A stretch of 64,000 nucleotides of DNA from Ascarosepion bandense (lineage: Eukaryota; Mollusca; Cephalopoda; Sepiida; Sepiidae). The first letter of the stretch is position 1. Each line of letters begins with the position of its first letter. The notes beneath the pieces are model-generated. The model was not told the origin of the DNA and did no database searches. It saw only the letters and a program-made list of their open reading frames with translations. Below, in pieces: positions 10,197 to 21,387 of the stretch. The DNA lies in the NCBI GenBank assembly GCA_037127315.1, contig JBBBDQ010001027.1, positions 117,001 through 181,000 of the forward strand, in the 5' to 3' direction. Made by a program: the position numbers and the translations under genes.

Positions 10197-11007
10197 TCAC
10201 CCCCAGTTAAGGCATTTTACTGCCACTGTTTTGCAGGGGGTTACATACATAGGAGGAAAGTTATGAGAAAGAGTGACAGATAGGGGGTGTCAGGAGGAGA
10301 ATATGAGAAGAAAGACAATACTGATGAGAGTGAGTTGGACAAAGAAAAAAGCATGAGAGAGAGAGAGAGAGAGAGGAGGATGTAAGTTAGTGAAACAGGA
10401 GATGACTATTGACTTTATATTTAGATTCTTGGAGATTATAGCTGTCGGGAAAGCAAGTATGCAGAAGGGAATTCCAGAGGTGGGAAGTGCGAGAAAAGAA
10501 GCTGCTAGAGTAGAATTTGCTTTTACAATTTATCAGTTTCTCAGTAAATGGGTGGGACCTAGTTGCTAATTTTGTGGCTTGAGGAAATTCATATATTGGT
10601 CGTACCAGTGAGCTAAGTTCATTGGAGCAGAAGCCATGAGAGTATTTGTAGAAGAGACACAGGGAAGCCACACTGCGTTGGTGAGAAAGCAACTGTATCC
10701 TAGCTGCCAAGTCGAGATCAATCACATTACAGATTCTTCTTTGGATTTGGTCAAGGACACCTAGGTGGATAGCAGGAGCACCCAACCAGATATGGCAGCA
10801 ATAGTCAATGCATGGGCGGATGGTAGATTTGCATGTGTGCAGGATTGTTTCAGACAGGAAAAAATTCCTGGCCCTACACAGAAAACTGACTTTCTTAGCA
10901 GCAGATTTAGCTATGGATTCTATATAGTTATTTCGCTTGAGATCTGATGTGAGAGTTAACCTGAGGAGGCGCAGTGTTTTACTTTCAGGAAGAGAAGCCT
11001 GATCCAT
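10197..11007 (-). pseudogene. Jockey/CR1-like LINE, C-terminal RT region and 3' UTR
   Basis: The longest open LINE piece here (206 codons, 10387-11007). It holds the post-catalytic thumb/C-terminal part of a non-LTR RT: KSTIRPCIDYCCHIWLGAP, then RRICNVIDLDLAARIQLL, VASLCLFYKYSHG, ATRSHPFT, SSSFFSRTSHLWNSLLHTCF and PDSYNLQE. The palm and endonuclease are absent, so it is 5' truncated. The UTR contains a (GA)n run near 10356-10376 and the shared tail. I see no intact 5' end or promoter. Confidence 0.85.
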
Positions 11008-11659
11008 GTTAATGGGCGGGTGGAACGATTGTCTGTGATGGTTAATAGATAAGTCTGCATTATGTTGTAGTTTTGTTGAGGTTATATCTTGTAAAACCGT
11101 TTGATTTCTTTAAGAAATTCTAAGATATTCTATGAATTAATATCATGCAAGAGTTCTTTCATGTTGATTGTTTGGTTGGTTTTGTTTAGTGGCATTAAGA
11201 TTATTTAATGCGGAAATCAAAATAATTTTGTATTTTTAGGGTAAAAATTATGTTTCATATACCTTTTTTATAAAAAAATGTATTACTGATAATTTTATTA
11301 TAAAAATGTATTTTATACTTTTTAATGTTGCATGGTTTGTTATTTTACTATAAAAATGACATGTTGATTTTTGTTTGGGTGTTCCCTATTTGTCCCAAGC
11401 TGAGATCCTAACAAATGCTACCACCATAATTCAGGATGGACCTGGGAACAATAGCAGTTAAGAGATGGTTACACACTCCTCAAAATCTCCACTCTCTTGA
11501 TCAGAAGCTTTGCTGCCAGATGTAGTTTATCATCATGCCCTGGATAAGATGTACTTTTGCATCATCTATAAAACATAGGTACACATGCTTTCTGATATTA
11601 TTCTCGATATAAATATCACATATATATATATATATACAGACATGTACATAGATATATAT
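11008..11659. other. Unassigned AT-rich sequence
   Basis: Short internal repetition of tataaaaatgta/ttttacta blocks near 11270-11350. No gene or element recognised. Confidence 0.5.
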
Positions 11660-11814
11660 AGTTTGTCACTTTAAATGAGCAGATTTATGCTGACTTCATA
11701 GTATCATGAAGACACTGTTATGATGTTCTGGTCTCTGACATGGGAGAACATCATAACAATATACTCATCAAACTTCAAAGTGAACATGAACCTGCTAAAT
11801 TAAAGTGACAAACT
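11660..11814. mobile_element. 155-bp hairpin element (repeat family F)
   Basis: Two arms of exactly 70 nt (11660-11729, 11745-11814) are inverted repeats around a 15-nt loop. The outer 14 nt (AGTTTGTCACTTTA) and inner 13 nt (GTTATGATGTTCT) pair perfectly; the middle has drifted. The flank 11815-11965 and a diverged relative at 62755-63025 show that the hairpin belongs to a longer repeat. Confidence 0.75.
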
Positions 11815-12280
11815 CTTTGTGATTATCAACACTCTATCTCCACCTCAATATCGAGCATTTCACAATAAAATTCTGTTTGCCAAAATACATTTTACCAGTA
11901 AAACCACTAAAAAACAACGATCTTGGTGCTAAACATTATCACAATTAAACACTATATATATATTCAGAATTCAGCCAATTACATAACCTCGGTTTCAAAC
12001 TTTCAGTATCTTCAATAATTTTATATTAACTGATTTTCCAATGTTTTTTTTAATATATAACAAGAACTTTCAAAACACATAACTGGAAGTTTGAAATAAT
12101 GGGGGAGCTGGTCAAGAATTGTAAACATTTTCATTCAGGTTTGTATGATCCTAAAATATATTTTTTGATGTGCTTACATGAAGACATTACTTCGGACCTT
12201 TCATTTAGCAACTTTTCTCATTCCAGAATTGATACTATGGCTAACAAATGGACAGAAAATAAACTATATATATATATATA
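11815..12280. other. Flank of family F, then unassigned sequence
   Basis: 11815-11965 matches 62903-63025 (attatcaa.actctat.tc). 11966-12280 shows nothing I recognise apart from a short TA run. Confidence 0.5.
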
Positions 12281-13194
12281 CACAGCCTTTGAGATTTCAC
12301 TCACCCAATTGACTCAGTTTATTAAAAACTTAATTGGGCGATTAAAGTTTATTGCTTGACTCGTCTGTGGTTGATTAAAAGTCTCACAATGAAATGCGCC
12401 CCTTCAAATATAGAAAAAAAATCTGATTCCTTTTACAACCCAAAAGTATGCCATTGAAGATTCGCAAGTTACTTAGAATGATACACAATGACATTATAGA
12501 ACTCCTGGCTTTTATCGTCCCAGTCAGTGTAATTCGTTTAATTAACGATTCCAGTGTGGATCCAAAATGTCTCTGCTGCCCAGATTAGAGCCGCTCACAG
12601 ATTTTTAGAAACTCATTTGGAAAAATATTATCCTATATTTCCTCCCCGATTACGAAAAGTAAAAACGAACATTTGAAAAAAAGAAAAAAAATGCACATAC
12701 TTCTTTCAACCACATACCTAAAACAAATTATACAAGTAATTTTTTTATGGAAAATAGTTGAGAAAATCAGATTTGTTATTTTTTATCATCTATGAGATGG
12801 AGGTTGTAGTCAAACAGAACAAAGAAACTAGGAATTTAGGTACCTCCACTCAATTGCCAAAAAAAAAAAGAAAAAAAAGAAATGGCATATATGCTGTTAA
12901 AAGGGCTCAAACTTAATAAAAACAGAGTTTTATCATCAAAATGTTTATGCTATTATTAAAAGGAAAGATCAAATTTTGTTGTTATTACTTTTAAAAAATT
13001 TTTAAATCCTTTCTAACACATTCAAAATTTTAATTAAAATTTTATTTTTTGTTTTCCGTCAGTGATTCACACTATGTTTACGTAAGGCGACTATTTAGAA
13101 AATGAAGTCGGTTGAGTAAAATAAATTTAAGGTGAGTAAATTTTTGCATGCTCTTGACCGCTGGTTAAGTGATTTCTTTTGCAAATCTCAAAGG

Positions 13195-13199
<5 letters not shown>
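12281..13199. mobile_element. Non-autonomous TIR element G, copy 1
   Basis: The ends CACAGCCTTTGAGATTT and AAATCTCAAAGGCTGTG are a perfect 17-bp inverted repeat. A second copy lies at 27146-28065 with shared interior (cttaattgggcgattaaagt, cccaaaagtatgccatt, acttctttcaacca). Both copies are embedded in (TA)n, so the target duplication cannot be read. No transposase is visible. Confidence 0.75.
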
Positions 13200-13224
<25 letters not shown>

Positions 13225-13227
<3 letters not shown>

Positions 13228-13285
13228 ACATAAATACATTATAATATCACTACAAAAGTAGCTATTTTGTTTCAACAGTGTATTG
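13225..13285. mobile_element. Partial palindromic element
   Basis: One arm of the element described at 2131-2247 (ataacataaata..ttataatatcactac, aaaagtagct), cut by the neighbouring SINE. Confidence 0.6.
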
Positions 13286-13289
13286 ATAA

Positions 13290-13908
13290 GTCAGTCAGCT
13301 AAATGTCATACGTGATACACGCTTCGGATGCTCATGTCTCGGGACATGACTGCCTGGGCAGAAGATTATCCCGCAGTAGATTTTCATTGTTTTTTGTGGG
13401 AGACTGGTTGCCAACCATGGCTATAGAACCCAATCTGTCCTATTATTTGACTAATAGCTAGAGAGGGAAGAGATTTATTATATTATTATGTATTAATGGG
13501 GGGATCAGTTTATTACTTCATAACAATATAAAACTTATATTTATATTTATAAAACAATATAAAACTTATCCCCCATCTTATGACTAGTAAAAGCCTTAAT
13601 CATGATTCCAACTATTATATTCAGTCGGTCAGTTAAGTGCCATACGTGATACACGCTTTGTGCAATCATGTCTCGAAACAGACATGACTGACTGGGCAGA
13701 AGATTATCTCACAGTAGGTTGCCATTGCTTTCTGCAGCAGACTGGTTGCCAACCAAGGCTATAGAACCCAATCTGTCCTATTATTTAACCATAACTGGAG
13801 GGAAGAGATGGATTAATACCTTTCCTAAGGGTATTTGTGCTTAAGTGAATGCAAGATTTTCAACTGGAATTCAAACTCAGCTCCCCGATTTCTCGTTCTG
13901 AGTCAATC
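13290..13908 (-). mobile_element. Two family A SINEs in tandem (second copy of the pair)
   Basis: 13290-13478 lacks its head and 13622-13908 is nearly complete. The spacer (cagtttattacttcataaca, cttatcccccatcttatg, ccttaatcatga) matches the spacer at 5583-5692, with about 30 extra bases of tandem taaaacttatatt. The whole pair is thus a duplicated composite. Confidence 0.8.
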
Positions 13909-13929
13909 TTTGTTAAATGTTTTCAAACA

Positions 13930-14405
13930 ATGTCTTTAATTTAATCTTTCAAGATGCCATGAACATTTTGGAGTTCCTTAAAGCTCTAATTTTGCTGTGT
14001 GCTCTGTTCATCAGAATCTGAATGATTAGTTTTGTTATGTGGCTCATTAAGCTGATTGTTCTGTAGAGTTCACATTCATTTGAACCTGGCTTCTTAGGTA
14101 GTGCAATGAAAATTGATCTGCTTTGCTCCTCTGGTTTACTGCCACTATTGTAAATTTCCTTTATTATTTCTGTGATCCTGTCTATGCCAAAGCCGTCTAA
14201 GGATGTCAGCATCTCTATTACAATATGGTTGAGTCCTGCTGCTTTGTTTCTGTTCATTTTGACCATTGTTGATCCCACTTTGATTTTTGATATTTTTGGT
14301 CTATCCATATTTTTGTGTATTACTGGTTGCTCTCTCTTGTCATGGAAGAGATATCCAATATACTCGTCCCATATGTTTCAACACTACTTGTGTCTTATCA
14401 AGTGA
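13930..14405 (-). pseudogene. RTE-like LINE fragment (RT N-terminal part)
   Basis: Minus-strand open stretch of 119 codons (13949-14308). Blocks: MNRNKAAGLNHIVIEMLTSL, DRITEIIKEIYNSG, FIALPKKPGSNECE and RTISLMSHITKLIIQILMNR. This is the fingers/start-of-palm region of an RTE-type RT, upstream of the part seen at 8210-9425. It is cut at both ends. Confidence 0.8.
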
Positions 14406-14474
14406 TGTTGCTGATTTTGAGTTGTAGAGTTTTAAAAGTTTCAAAACTTTTTAACTTAAAATCAGCACCATCAC

Positions 14475-15079
14475 TTGATCAGACACAAGTAGTGTCAAAA
14501 CAGAATAGCTACTTTTGTAGTGATATTACAATGTATTTATGTTTTAAACTAGCAGTATAGCCCATTGTTGCTCGGGTGTAACGAAAGCTTTAAAACTAAT
14601 CCATGGTCCTGTATTAAAAGGGCAGTTTTTCTCTTGTCATCTGTTGCAACCGAAAAAGGATAATGACTGAGAATTAACCAAAACAAAAGTTGGAAAAAAA
14701 AAGTAATCTTTATTAAATCAACAAAATATAACATTTACCAGCTGCATGAAGTAGATAACCACTGCTAGAGGTGAATTGCTGGACAGCAATATAAATATTC
14801 AGCTGCTTCCCCGCTTGAGGTAAAATGTGACACAAAGTCTTTTTAATGTGGGTTATTCGAGCCATATATCTCGGGCAAAAATTTTAGTCTACTTTTCCCA
14901 GATGAGACTCTACCTTTTGGCAGAGCCTCGTCTGGATTACTTGAGCCTGGAGGCAGAGAGTCCGACAATATCAAAATTGTGTCTGAGCAACGTTAATCAC
15001 TAGAGAGAAATAGAACCCCTCACAAGAGTGTCCAACATATTTATGAGGATTGAATGTACCCATTAATGTTTATAGATAC
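14475..15079 (-). mobile_element. Helitron family A 3' end inserted in a palindromic element
   Basis: 14475-14547 is part of the palindromic element of 2131-2247. From 14549 the minus strand reads toward CTAG then T, with ggactatactg-like text and the aatccatggtcctg block shared with 30662-30725. Homology to that Helitron fades after about 14612, and the remainder to 15079 is unassigned, so only the 3' end is supported. Confidence 0.55.
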
Positions 15080-15378
15080 TGTTGTGGATTCCAGAGGAGG
15101 AACTGCCAAGATAATGAAAAAGCAAAAACAGTTATAGAGATAGAAAAGTAGGTTATATTGAATGTAATATACAAACTGGAACATGGGTTAATCAATTCAG
15201 GAATACTATTAGTAGAAATAAATATGTACAAGTCTTGAAGTGAAATAGTATGTCCGGGTAACTTATTCGGCTGTAGCTACAACTGAGATTCCAGATCTTT
15301 CACTCCTCTTTATGAGAGGACTATATATACACTTAGTTGAGTCCATTATTATATACAAAAAGGGAAGATCCCACAACA
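15080..15378 (-). mobile_element. Solo LTR with 5-bp target duplication (minus)
   Basis: Termini TGTTGTGG and CCACAACA are on opposite ends as at 7136-7523, but the element is inverted relative to that copy. GATAC flanks both sides (15075-15079 and 15379-15383). Shared internal blocks include gttgtgggatct, aatggactc and acattcaatataaccta (its rc here). Confidence 0.85.
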
Positions 15379-16567
15379 GATACGTGTATAACGACACCAC
15401 TATTATTTTATCTACCTTCACACTCTTGGCAATGATCATTGTTTTAAAAAGCAAAGATTAAAATTTTAATAAAACCCCAAAAAATATGAAAGGGGATTTA
15501 TACATTTTCTTTGTTCTTTGAGAATTTGCAGCAAAAATATTAAACATTATATATTTGTTCGATTGTTTATTTACAAGAATAATTCTCTATTTCACAACAT
15601 TGTAAAAGCACAAACCTTAAAAATGCAAATACAATGCAATGTTTATCATTTGTCAATTTATCATTTAACAATTCATGAAGAAATTGATCTGAAAGTAATT
15701 TATAAAAAATACCTGTCAAACATGAAACTTTAAATAAACAGATAACAATGAGTAACTAATTATAAATTTTGAAAAATGCATTTTCCATGTATTTCTTTTT
15801 CCTTCTGGCTATTTCTTTCATACAACAATTCATTGATATTTTTATAAAATTAGAAATAAAAAAAATGTTTTCATAGCTATTTATAAATGATAAATATTAC
15901 ATTGTACTTGGTTCACATAATTTTACAATCTTGTAAATAAACATTTCTGAGGGAGTAAAGGTCGTACAAAATAATAGCATAGTCAAGGGAAGAACCCTTC
16001 TTTTCATACACTGCTTCTTTGTAGACTTAAAAGTTAAAATTTACCAACTTTTATTTATGAATTTAACACTTTAAAGAAGATATTACAAATCTATATGTCA
16101 GATTAATGATAAGTAACTGAAATGACAAAATAGAAAAAATTCCTATATTAAATACGTTGTCTTTTCAAAGAAGTTCTTGTGATTAATAATGGTTTTATTG
16201 ATGGAATCTTATAATTCTTGAAAACTGATAAATATACATTAAATACTAGTTACAATTCTGTTGCTATTAATTTTTTTTGGGTTTTTGTTTTTTTTTTTTG
16301 GTGTTTTTGAGAAAACAGAAAAGTGGATCCTTAAGATGTCCAAAAACTACATCTGAAAATAGAGTCTAGGGGACAGAATTGGGGTACTCTGAACCATTGT
16401 AGCCACAGATGATCTAAGATCCAGCACTTATTTGCTCCTTACCAAGGATACACTTTTTGTTTTGTTTCCGGCTTTCTCTTTTCCAATCTTTTCACTTTTC
16501 TTTTTTTTTCTTTTTCTTTTTCTTTTTCTTTTTTTTTTCAATTGGAGTAGATACACTAAACTATTGC
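15379..16567. other. Unassigned AT-rich sequence
   Basis: Contains T-rich runs near 16264-16300 and a pyrimidine tract at 16500-16540. No gene or known repeat seen. Confidence 0.5.
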
Positions 16568-16745
16568 CCGGTTCACACTCCACCCACGTCTACTGTACAG
16601 GTGTAGAGGCTCATCCCTTGTTCCCTGCTTAGGATGTGGTTTCCGGTTTCTTTCTTTTCCAAATCTTTTCAATCTTACGTAGCCCCCTGCACATCAGTGG
16701 CGTTACCGCCTTGCTCAGGGTGATATGATTAAAAAAAAAAAAAGA
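16568..16745 (+). mobile_element. Short retroelement with LINE-type 3' tail, second copy
   Basis: Same 5' start (cacactccacccacgtcta) and 3' end (gtagccccctgcacatcagt, ggtgatatgattaaaa) as 8916-9077, with a terminal poly-A. A GGTTC shortly before the start might be a decayed box B, so the true 5' end may be further upstream. Confidence 0.65.
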
Positions 16746-17724
16746 AAAGAAAAGTGAGATGTTTAACCAATTTAGAGTTGATTAGAGAGTCCAGGACTTT
16801 GCAAGTCACTTAATGTTCAGTTTAGAAAGAACAGGAGCCGTTTTGGGAGCACATTTCTTTGAGATATTGCAGAGATACCATAAATTATTTGAGAGTTATT
16901 TATACACTGTTAGATATTGAGTCTTATAGTCATGATGAATGGGAGCAATAAAGAAAAAGTGATAGTTAACAGAGTGCAATATAAAAGACAAAAGAACATG
17001 AAAGAATTATTCAGAGACTCAAGAGATGATTCTTTTGCCAGTGGAAAAATTTCCCAGATGTAAACTCTAAGGTCATGTGTAAGTATATATCCTAATATAT
17101 TTTTAAAAAAAGGACAATAGCCTGGAAAAGAGAATTCATTTGAAATGATAGAAAAGCTTGAATTAGTTTCACAAAGTGCTAAGACATCTGAAGTATGTTT
17201 CCTGAGAGAAAATTCTATACTAGAGAAAATGGTATGAATACCATGAATATTGGAGAAATAAAGGCTGAGAAAGTAGGAAATTTACTGGTTTACTTTTATT
17301 TCTTTTAACTGTAACTTGCATGAGGAGATTATTTTAATTTTAAAAAGGAAAAGGTCAAAATAATTATCCCTGTGAATCATTTTTGGCAATGCTGTCAGTT
17401 AACATGGCTAAGACTAAAGCATAATGTGGCCTCAGCGTTGCCCACCAGAAATATATGCAAGAACACCTATCCATGTACGGCATGGCACTGAAAATACCCT
17501 GATATCATTCAATTGTTAACCAGAGTAGCCTCTCTAAATGCTACCAAAGAGTTCAGGCTCCTTATTACTAGTTGGGATGCACAACCAGAAAGCTGCCGAC
17601 TCAATAGCCTCAAAAAGTCACATGATGATCAGTCAGATCACCAAACAGTTAAATTATTATGGCCATGGAAGAAAGAAACTGAAAAGCCACATACTAAATA
17701 GGAAGCAATGATTAGCAGACCTGA
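16746..17724. other. Unassigned
   Basis: A 62-codon ORF at 17513-17701 reads like coding sequence in composition, but I recognise no family in it. The rest shows no signal. Confidence 0.4.
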
Positions 17725-18445
17725 AAGAGACTATCACCACCTTTAAATTTGTTGTTTTTCATTTTTATTTTACTTTTTTCAGTGCAATCTTATCGATTAC
17801 ATCCTAAACTTTTCGACTGACAAAAAATTTGGAACAATTTCAATATTCAAACAATTGGGGGGGGGCGCTCAGTTTTTCATACAACGTTATAGTAAATCGA
17901 TCCTTCATTTTGGAACCACTCGCCAGTACGACATTATCACCACCTGCAAATTGGTTGATTATCAATTTTTTTTTACTTTTTTCAGTGCTATCTTATCGAT
18001 TAAACCAATGAACTTTCCAATTGACAAAAACTTTTGTCAAAATTTCAACATTTAAACAGTTTTAGTGGGGTGGCTCAGTTCTTCATACAACCTTATAATA
18101 AATCCATCCTGTGCAATTAACTTTTTGCTTGCACATATTCAACTACTGAATCCTTTGCAAAATTTTTGAATAAAGTCATTCTTGGAGTTCTCGAGGAAGA
18201 TGTCATCGTAAGAACTAAATAAAACTTGAAAAAGACAAAGACAAAGCAACAACTCGTCCAAAAAAAAAAAAACAAAGCAACCCCAATGCGAGTGGTTCCA
18301 AAATGGAGGATTGATTTACTATAACAATGTATGAGAAATTGAGCCCCCACAAAAATTGTTTAGATATTATCTAATAACCGATTAGACTGCACTGAAAAAA
18401 GTAAAAAACAATGAAAAACAACAAATTTAAAGGTGGTGGTAGTTT
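17725..18445. mobile_element. Foldback element with internal duplication
   Basis: 17730-17930 (caccacctttaaatttgttg, acttttttcagtgcaatctt, catacaacgttatagtaaat, ttttggaaccactcgc) returns as its reverse complement at 18290-18440. Within the left half, 17931-18110 repeats the block from the ttttttcagtgc segment to the catacaacc.tatagtaaat segment in direct orientation. It resembles a non-autonomous foldback transposon; no coding region is seen. Confidence 0.65.
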
Positions 18446-19087
18446 CCTTAAGTTTCACCCAAAGATCATAATTTTGATTTAAATAATGCAGTTTCAATTA
18501 ATGGAAGAAAGTTATTTATAAACATGAAAATGTATTGAAAAGTGTTTGTTTAATTTTCATTCCCCAACCTAAGATTTAATCAATAAAACTATCACTGGTA
18601 TCCTGAATGCATCCTTTCAGAAGATGAAACATGTCGTGATAGAAACATATAAATTACTGAATAACTCCCAAACCTTATTACTAGAGTATGTAGTTGTCTG
18701 GAACCAAAATAATTAATAATAAAAGAAAAATTAAAACTTCAGTGATAAAAAATATCTTAAAATGTGCATACGATTAGTAAATAACAATAAAGAAAGAAAA
18801 ATACAAAAATATAGTTAAATAAATATAAAATACACCCATGACACATCAGAACAACTGAAAAAATATCAAAACTTTCTCTCTCTTCGTTTTTCAACCACTG
18901 GAAAAGACAGACATCCCAGACTGTTCTCTGATAAAACATGCTGCCACTGACAGATTTGCAAAACTTCTTTATTTTTTGTATAAATATATTTTTTAAAAAA
19001 ATATGCAATCATTTCTACGCAGTGTATACAAAAGCATTTTATCATTTTTGTCTATGCTTATTTCGTTGTATCTCATATATGATTTTA
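18446..19087. other. Unassigned AT-rich sequence
   Basis: Nothing recognised; the ORFs are low-complexity. Confidence 0.5.
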
Positions 19088-19336
19088 GGGCACCTCGGCG
19101 TGGTGTAATGATTAGTAAGCTCGTCTTGCTAGAATCATTATAACTGAGTAGTGAGTTCGATCCTCACTGGGTACTCCCTACTTTTGGCCATGTGTCACAT
19201 CTAAGCTATGCTTAGAAAATCACCTGCCTCCAGATTTGGGGGTTGGGCGCAGGGCTAACAACCCTGCCCCATAAAAAAAACAGTTTGTCACAGAAACAGC
19301 AAAAACACACTGCACTACACACCATTAGGTGTAAAG
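19088..19336 (+). mobile_element. tRNA-derived SINE family C
   Basis: The head has a box A-like GTGGTGTAATGATTAGTAAG and a box B GAGTTCGATCCTC at normal tRNA spacing. The body includes ttttggccatgtgtcacatc and the cagtttgtcac..ctacacaccattaggtgtaa tail. That tail is shared with the 5S-headed element at 9428-9700. Confidence 0.8.
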
Positions 19337-20079
19337 AAAAGTGTTTTATTTATCATATATGATTTTGCTAGTAATATAATTTCATTGTGGGATTATAATG
19401 CCTTTATTGCTTATAAATTACATATATATAAAAAAAAACTACATTCAAAGAAGGCCAAAGCATCACCCTCAACACACAACATATGAGTTTTTTTTTTTTC
19501 ATTTTGTTCTTTCAAGTACACACTATAGAACATTATATAAAATGTTTCAAGATAATTTTAGAATAAAAGTGTGGAAGTAATTCTAGAGAGAAGACATATA
19601 GGTTATCAATATTTGATAAAAAACAAGAAATTATAATTGATTTTGCAAATATTTTAATGGAAATACTTATACTTTGTACTTTGTTTCAACATTTTTTTTA
19701 GCCAATGACTATCAGTTTTCACGTTTAGATTCACTTTACAAATTGAAGCTGTCTAAATCAAGTAATTATTATCTTTCTAAAATGTTTTTATTTTTCTAAT
19801 TCATGCCTGTGATCAGCTGAAAGAATTCTGAATTATAGATACTGTCAACTTTTAGATTTATTGTCATGAGGAGTTCATCATAACTTTGTCATATTTCCCA
19901 CTACACAATTAGAATTTTATTTATTAATATTTATCCATTTTGCATATAAAACAGAAAAAATTCACCAGTTGCATGAATAATATTCTGTGGATGTGAATAG
20001 ACATTAAAATATACACAGAAATAACTACACTAGTAAGAGGGTGGTGGAAAATTCCCAACCTAACTTCTTCTACTTCTTC
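19337..20079. other. Unassigned AT-rich sequence
   Basis: No gene or repeat recognised. Confidence 0.5.
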
Positions 20080-20770
20080 TATATGTCTTGTCCTTTCCAC
20101 GTCTCCCTATCCCTGATGGCGCTTAGCACACTTTCTCCTGTAACACCACACAATCCCTGTTCTGTCATCCACTTGATCAGGTCCTTCAAATATAATATCC
20201 ACTGCTTTCCCCTGTCTCTTTTTCCCTCTATCTGGCCTGTTAGTACGAGGTTCTCCACCTCTCCCTGACGGCTCTTGGCATGCTTCCTCCTGTAACACCA
20301 CACAATCCTCGTTCTGTCATCCGCCTGCTCAGGCCCTTCAAATATGTTATCCGCTGCTTTCCTGTCTCTTTTTCCCTCTATTTGGCCTGTTAGTATCAGG
20401 TTTTCCAAGCCCTCCTTCCTCATTGCATGTCCCAGGAACTTCAGTTGTCTCTTCCTGATGCTCAATATTAATTTCCATTTCATTTCCATTCTTTCCAACA
20501 CCTCGTCATTGCTCACATGCTCGGTCCACAATATCCGCAGCATCCTTCTGTAGAACCACATTTTAGCTGCTTCAAGTTTTCTCTTCATCTTTGTTGATAT
20601 TGTCCAACAATCACTGCCATATTGAAGAACTGACATCACCTAGCAATCTAGTACTCTCTTCTTTGTTTCTAGTGAAAGTTTCCTGTGTCTTAATACTTTA
20701 CTCAGCTTCTGATTTCCAAAGTCTTTCTTGGTTGGGTCAAGGAATTTTTGGCACGTCCTTTGCATTGTTT
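20080..20770 (-). pseudogene. RTE-like LINE C-terminal end with internal duplication
   Basis: Open for 186 codons on the minus strand. SVLQYGSDCWTISTKMKRKL, then EAAKMWFYRRMLRILWTEHV, then RKRQLKFLGHAMRKEGLENL is the standard C-terminal block of RTE-type RTs. After LILTGQIEGKRDR the protein repeats itself (LVLTGQIEGKRDR), because a 152-bp unit has been duplicated: taacaccaca recurs at 20141 and 20293. It ends with RDRETWKGQD. 5' truncated. Confidence 0.85.
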
Positions 20771-21387
20771 GTTGTTCAAATATACTGGGTTGGGTAAAAT
20801 GTCTCATTTTTGTTGTTAAACGACATTAGAAACATTCAATTTCGACAAATGGGACTAAAAAGAATGCTTTTCATTGTACTATGACAAGCTGATATATAAG
20901 CATACTTTATTTAAAAAATAAAATGTCAAAATCAATGCATTTTTGTTTATTGATTTTAATATTGAAATACAAAAATAAACAATATCCTGATATGTTATAC
21001 TTTTTTTTATTTTAAAAAAGGTACATATTTAACTGAAATAAATGACCATAATCAATACTATACAATATTGATTCTCACCAACATACTCAGAAAATCCAAA
21101 TGAAGTATTGAAAATCATTTGCTTAAAGTTGGTTATGTTAGTGTGTGACTTAACCATCAGTGAATTTTAAAAAATTGACTGAACCATATTTAATTGTTTC
21201 ATTTTTAAAACAATCTGTGACAAGCAATGAAAGTGGATACATTATAACAATGTGAAAGGCAAGTGAGCTTTGTTTAACAAATAAAATAAAAAACTATTGA
21301 CCATACCAAAAACTATTCTTCATCCAAAGAAGATTAAAATATTTGCTTGAGTTGGAAATGAATCCTTTATTTTCTTTGTGAAGATCC
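20771..21387. other. Unassigned; starts at a possible transposon end
   Basis: The LINE breaks off at tactgggttgggtaaaatgt (20787), which looks like a mariner-type terminus following TA. I could not find its inverted partner. The rest is AT-rich without signal. Confidence 0.35.
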
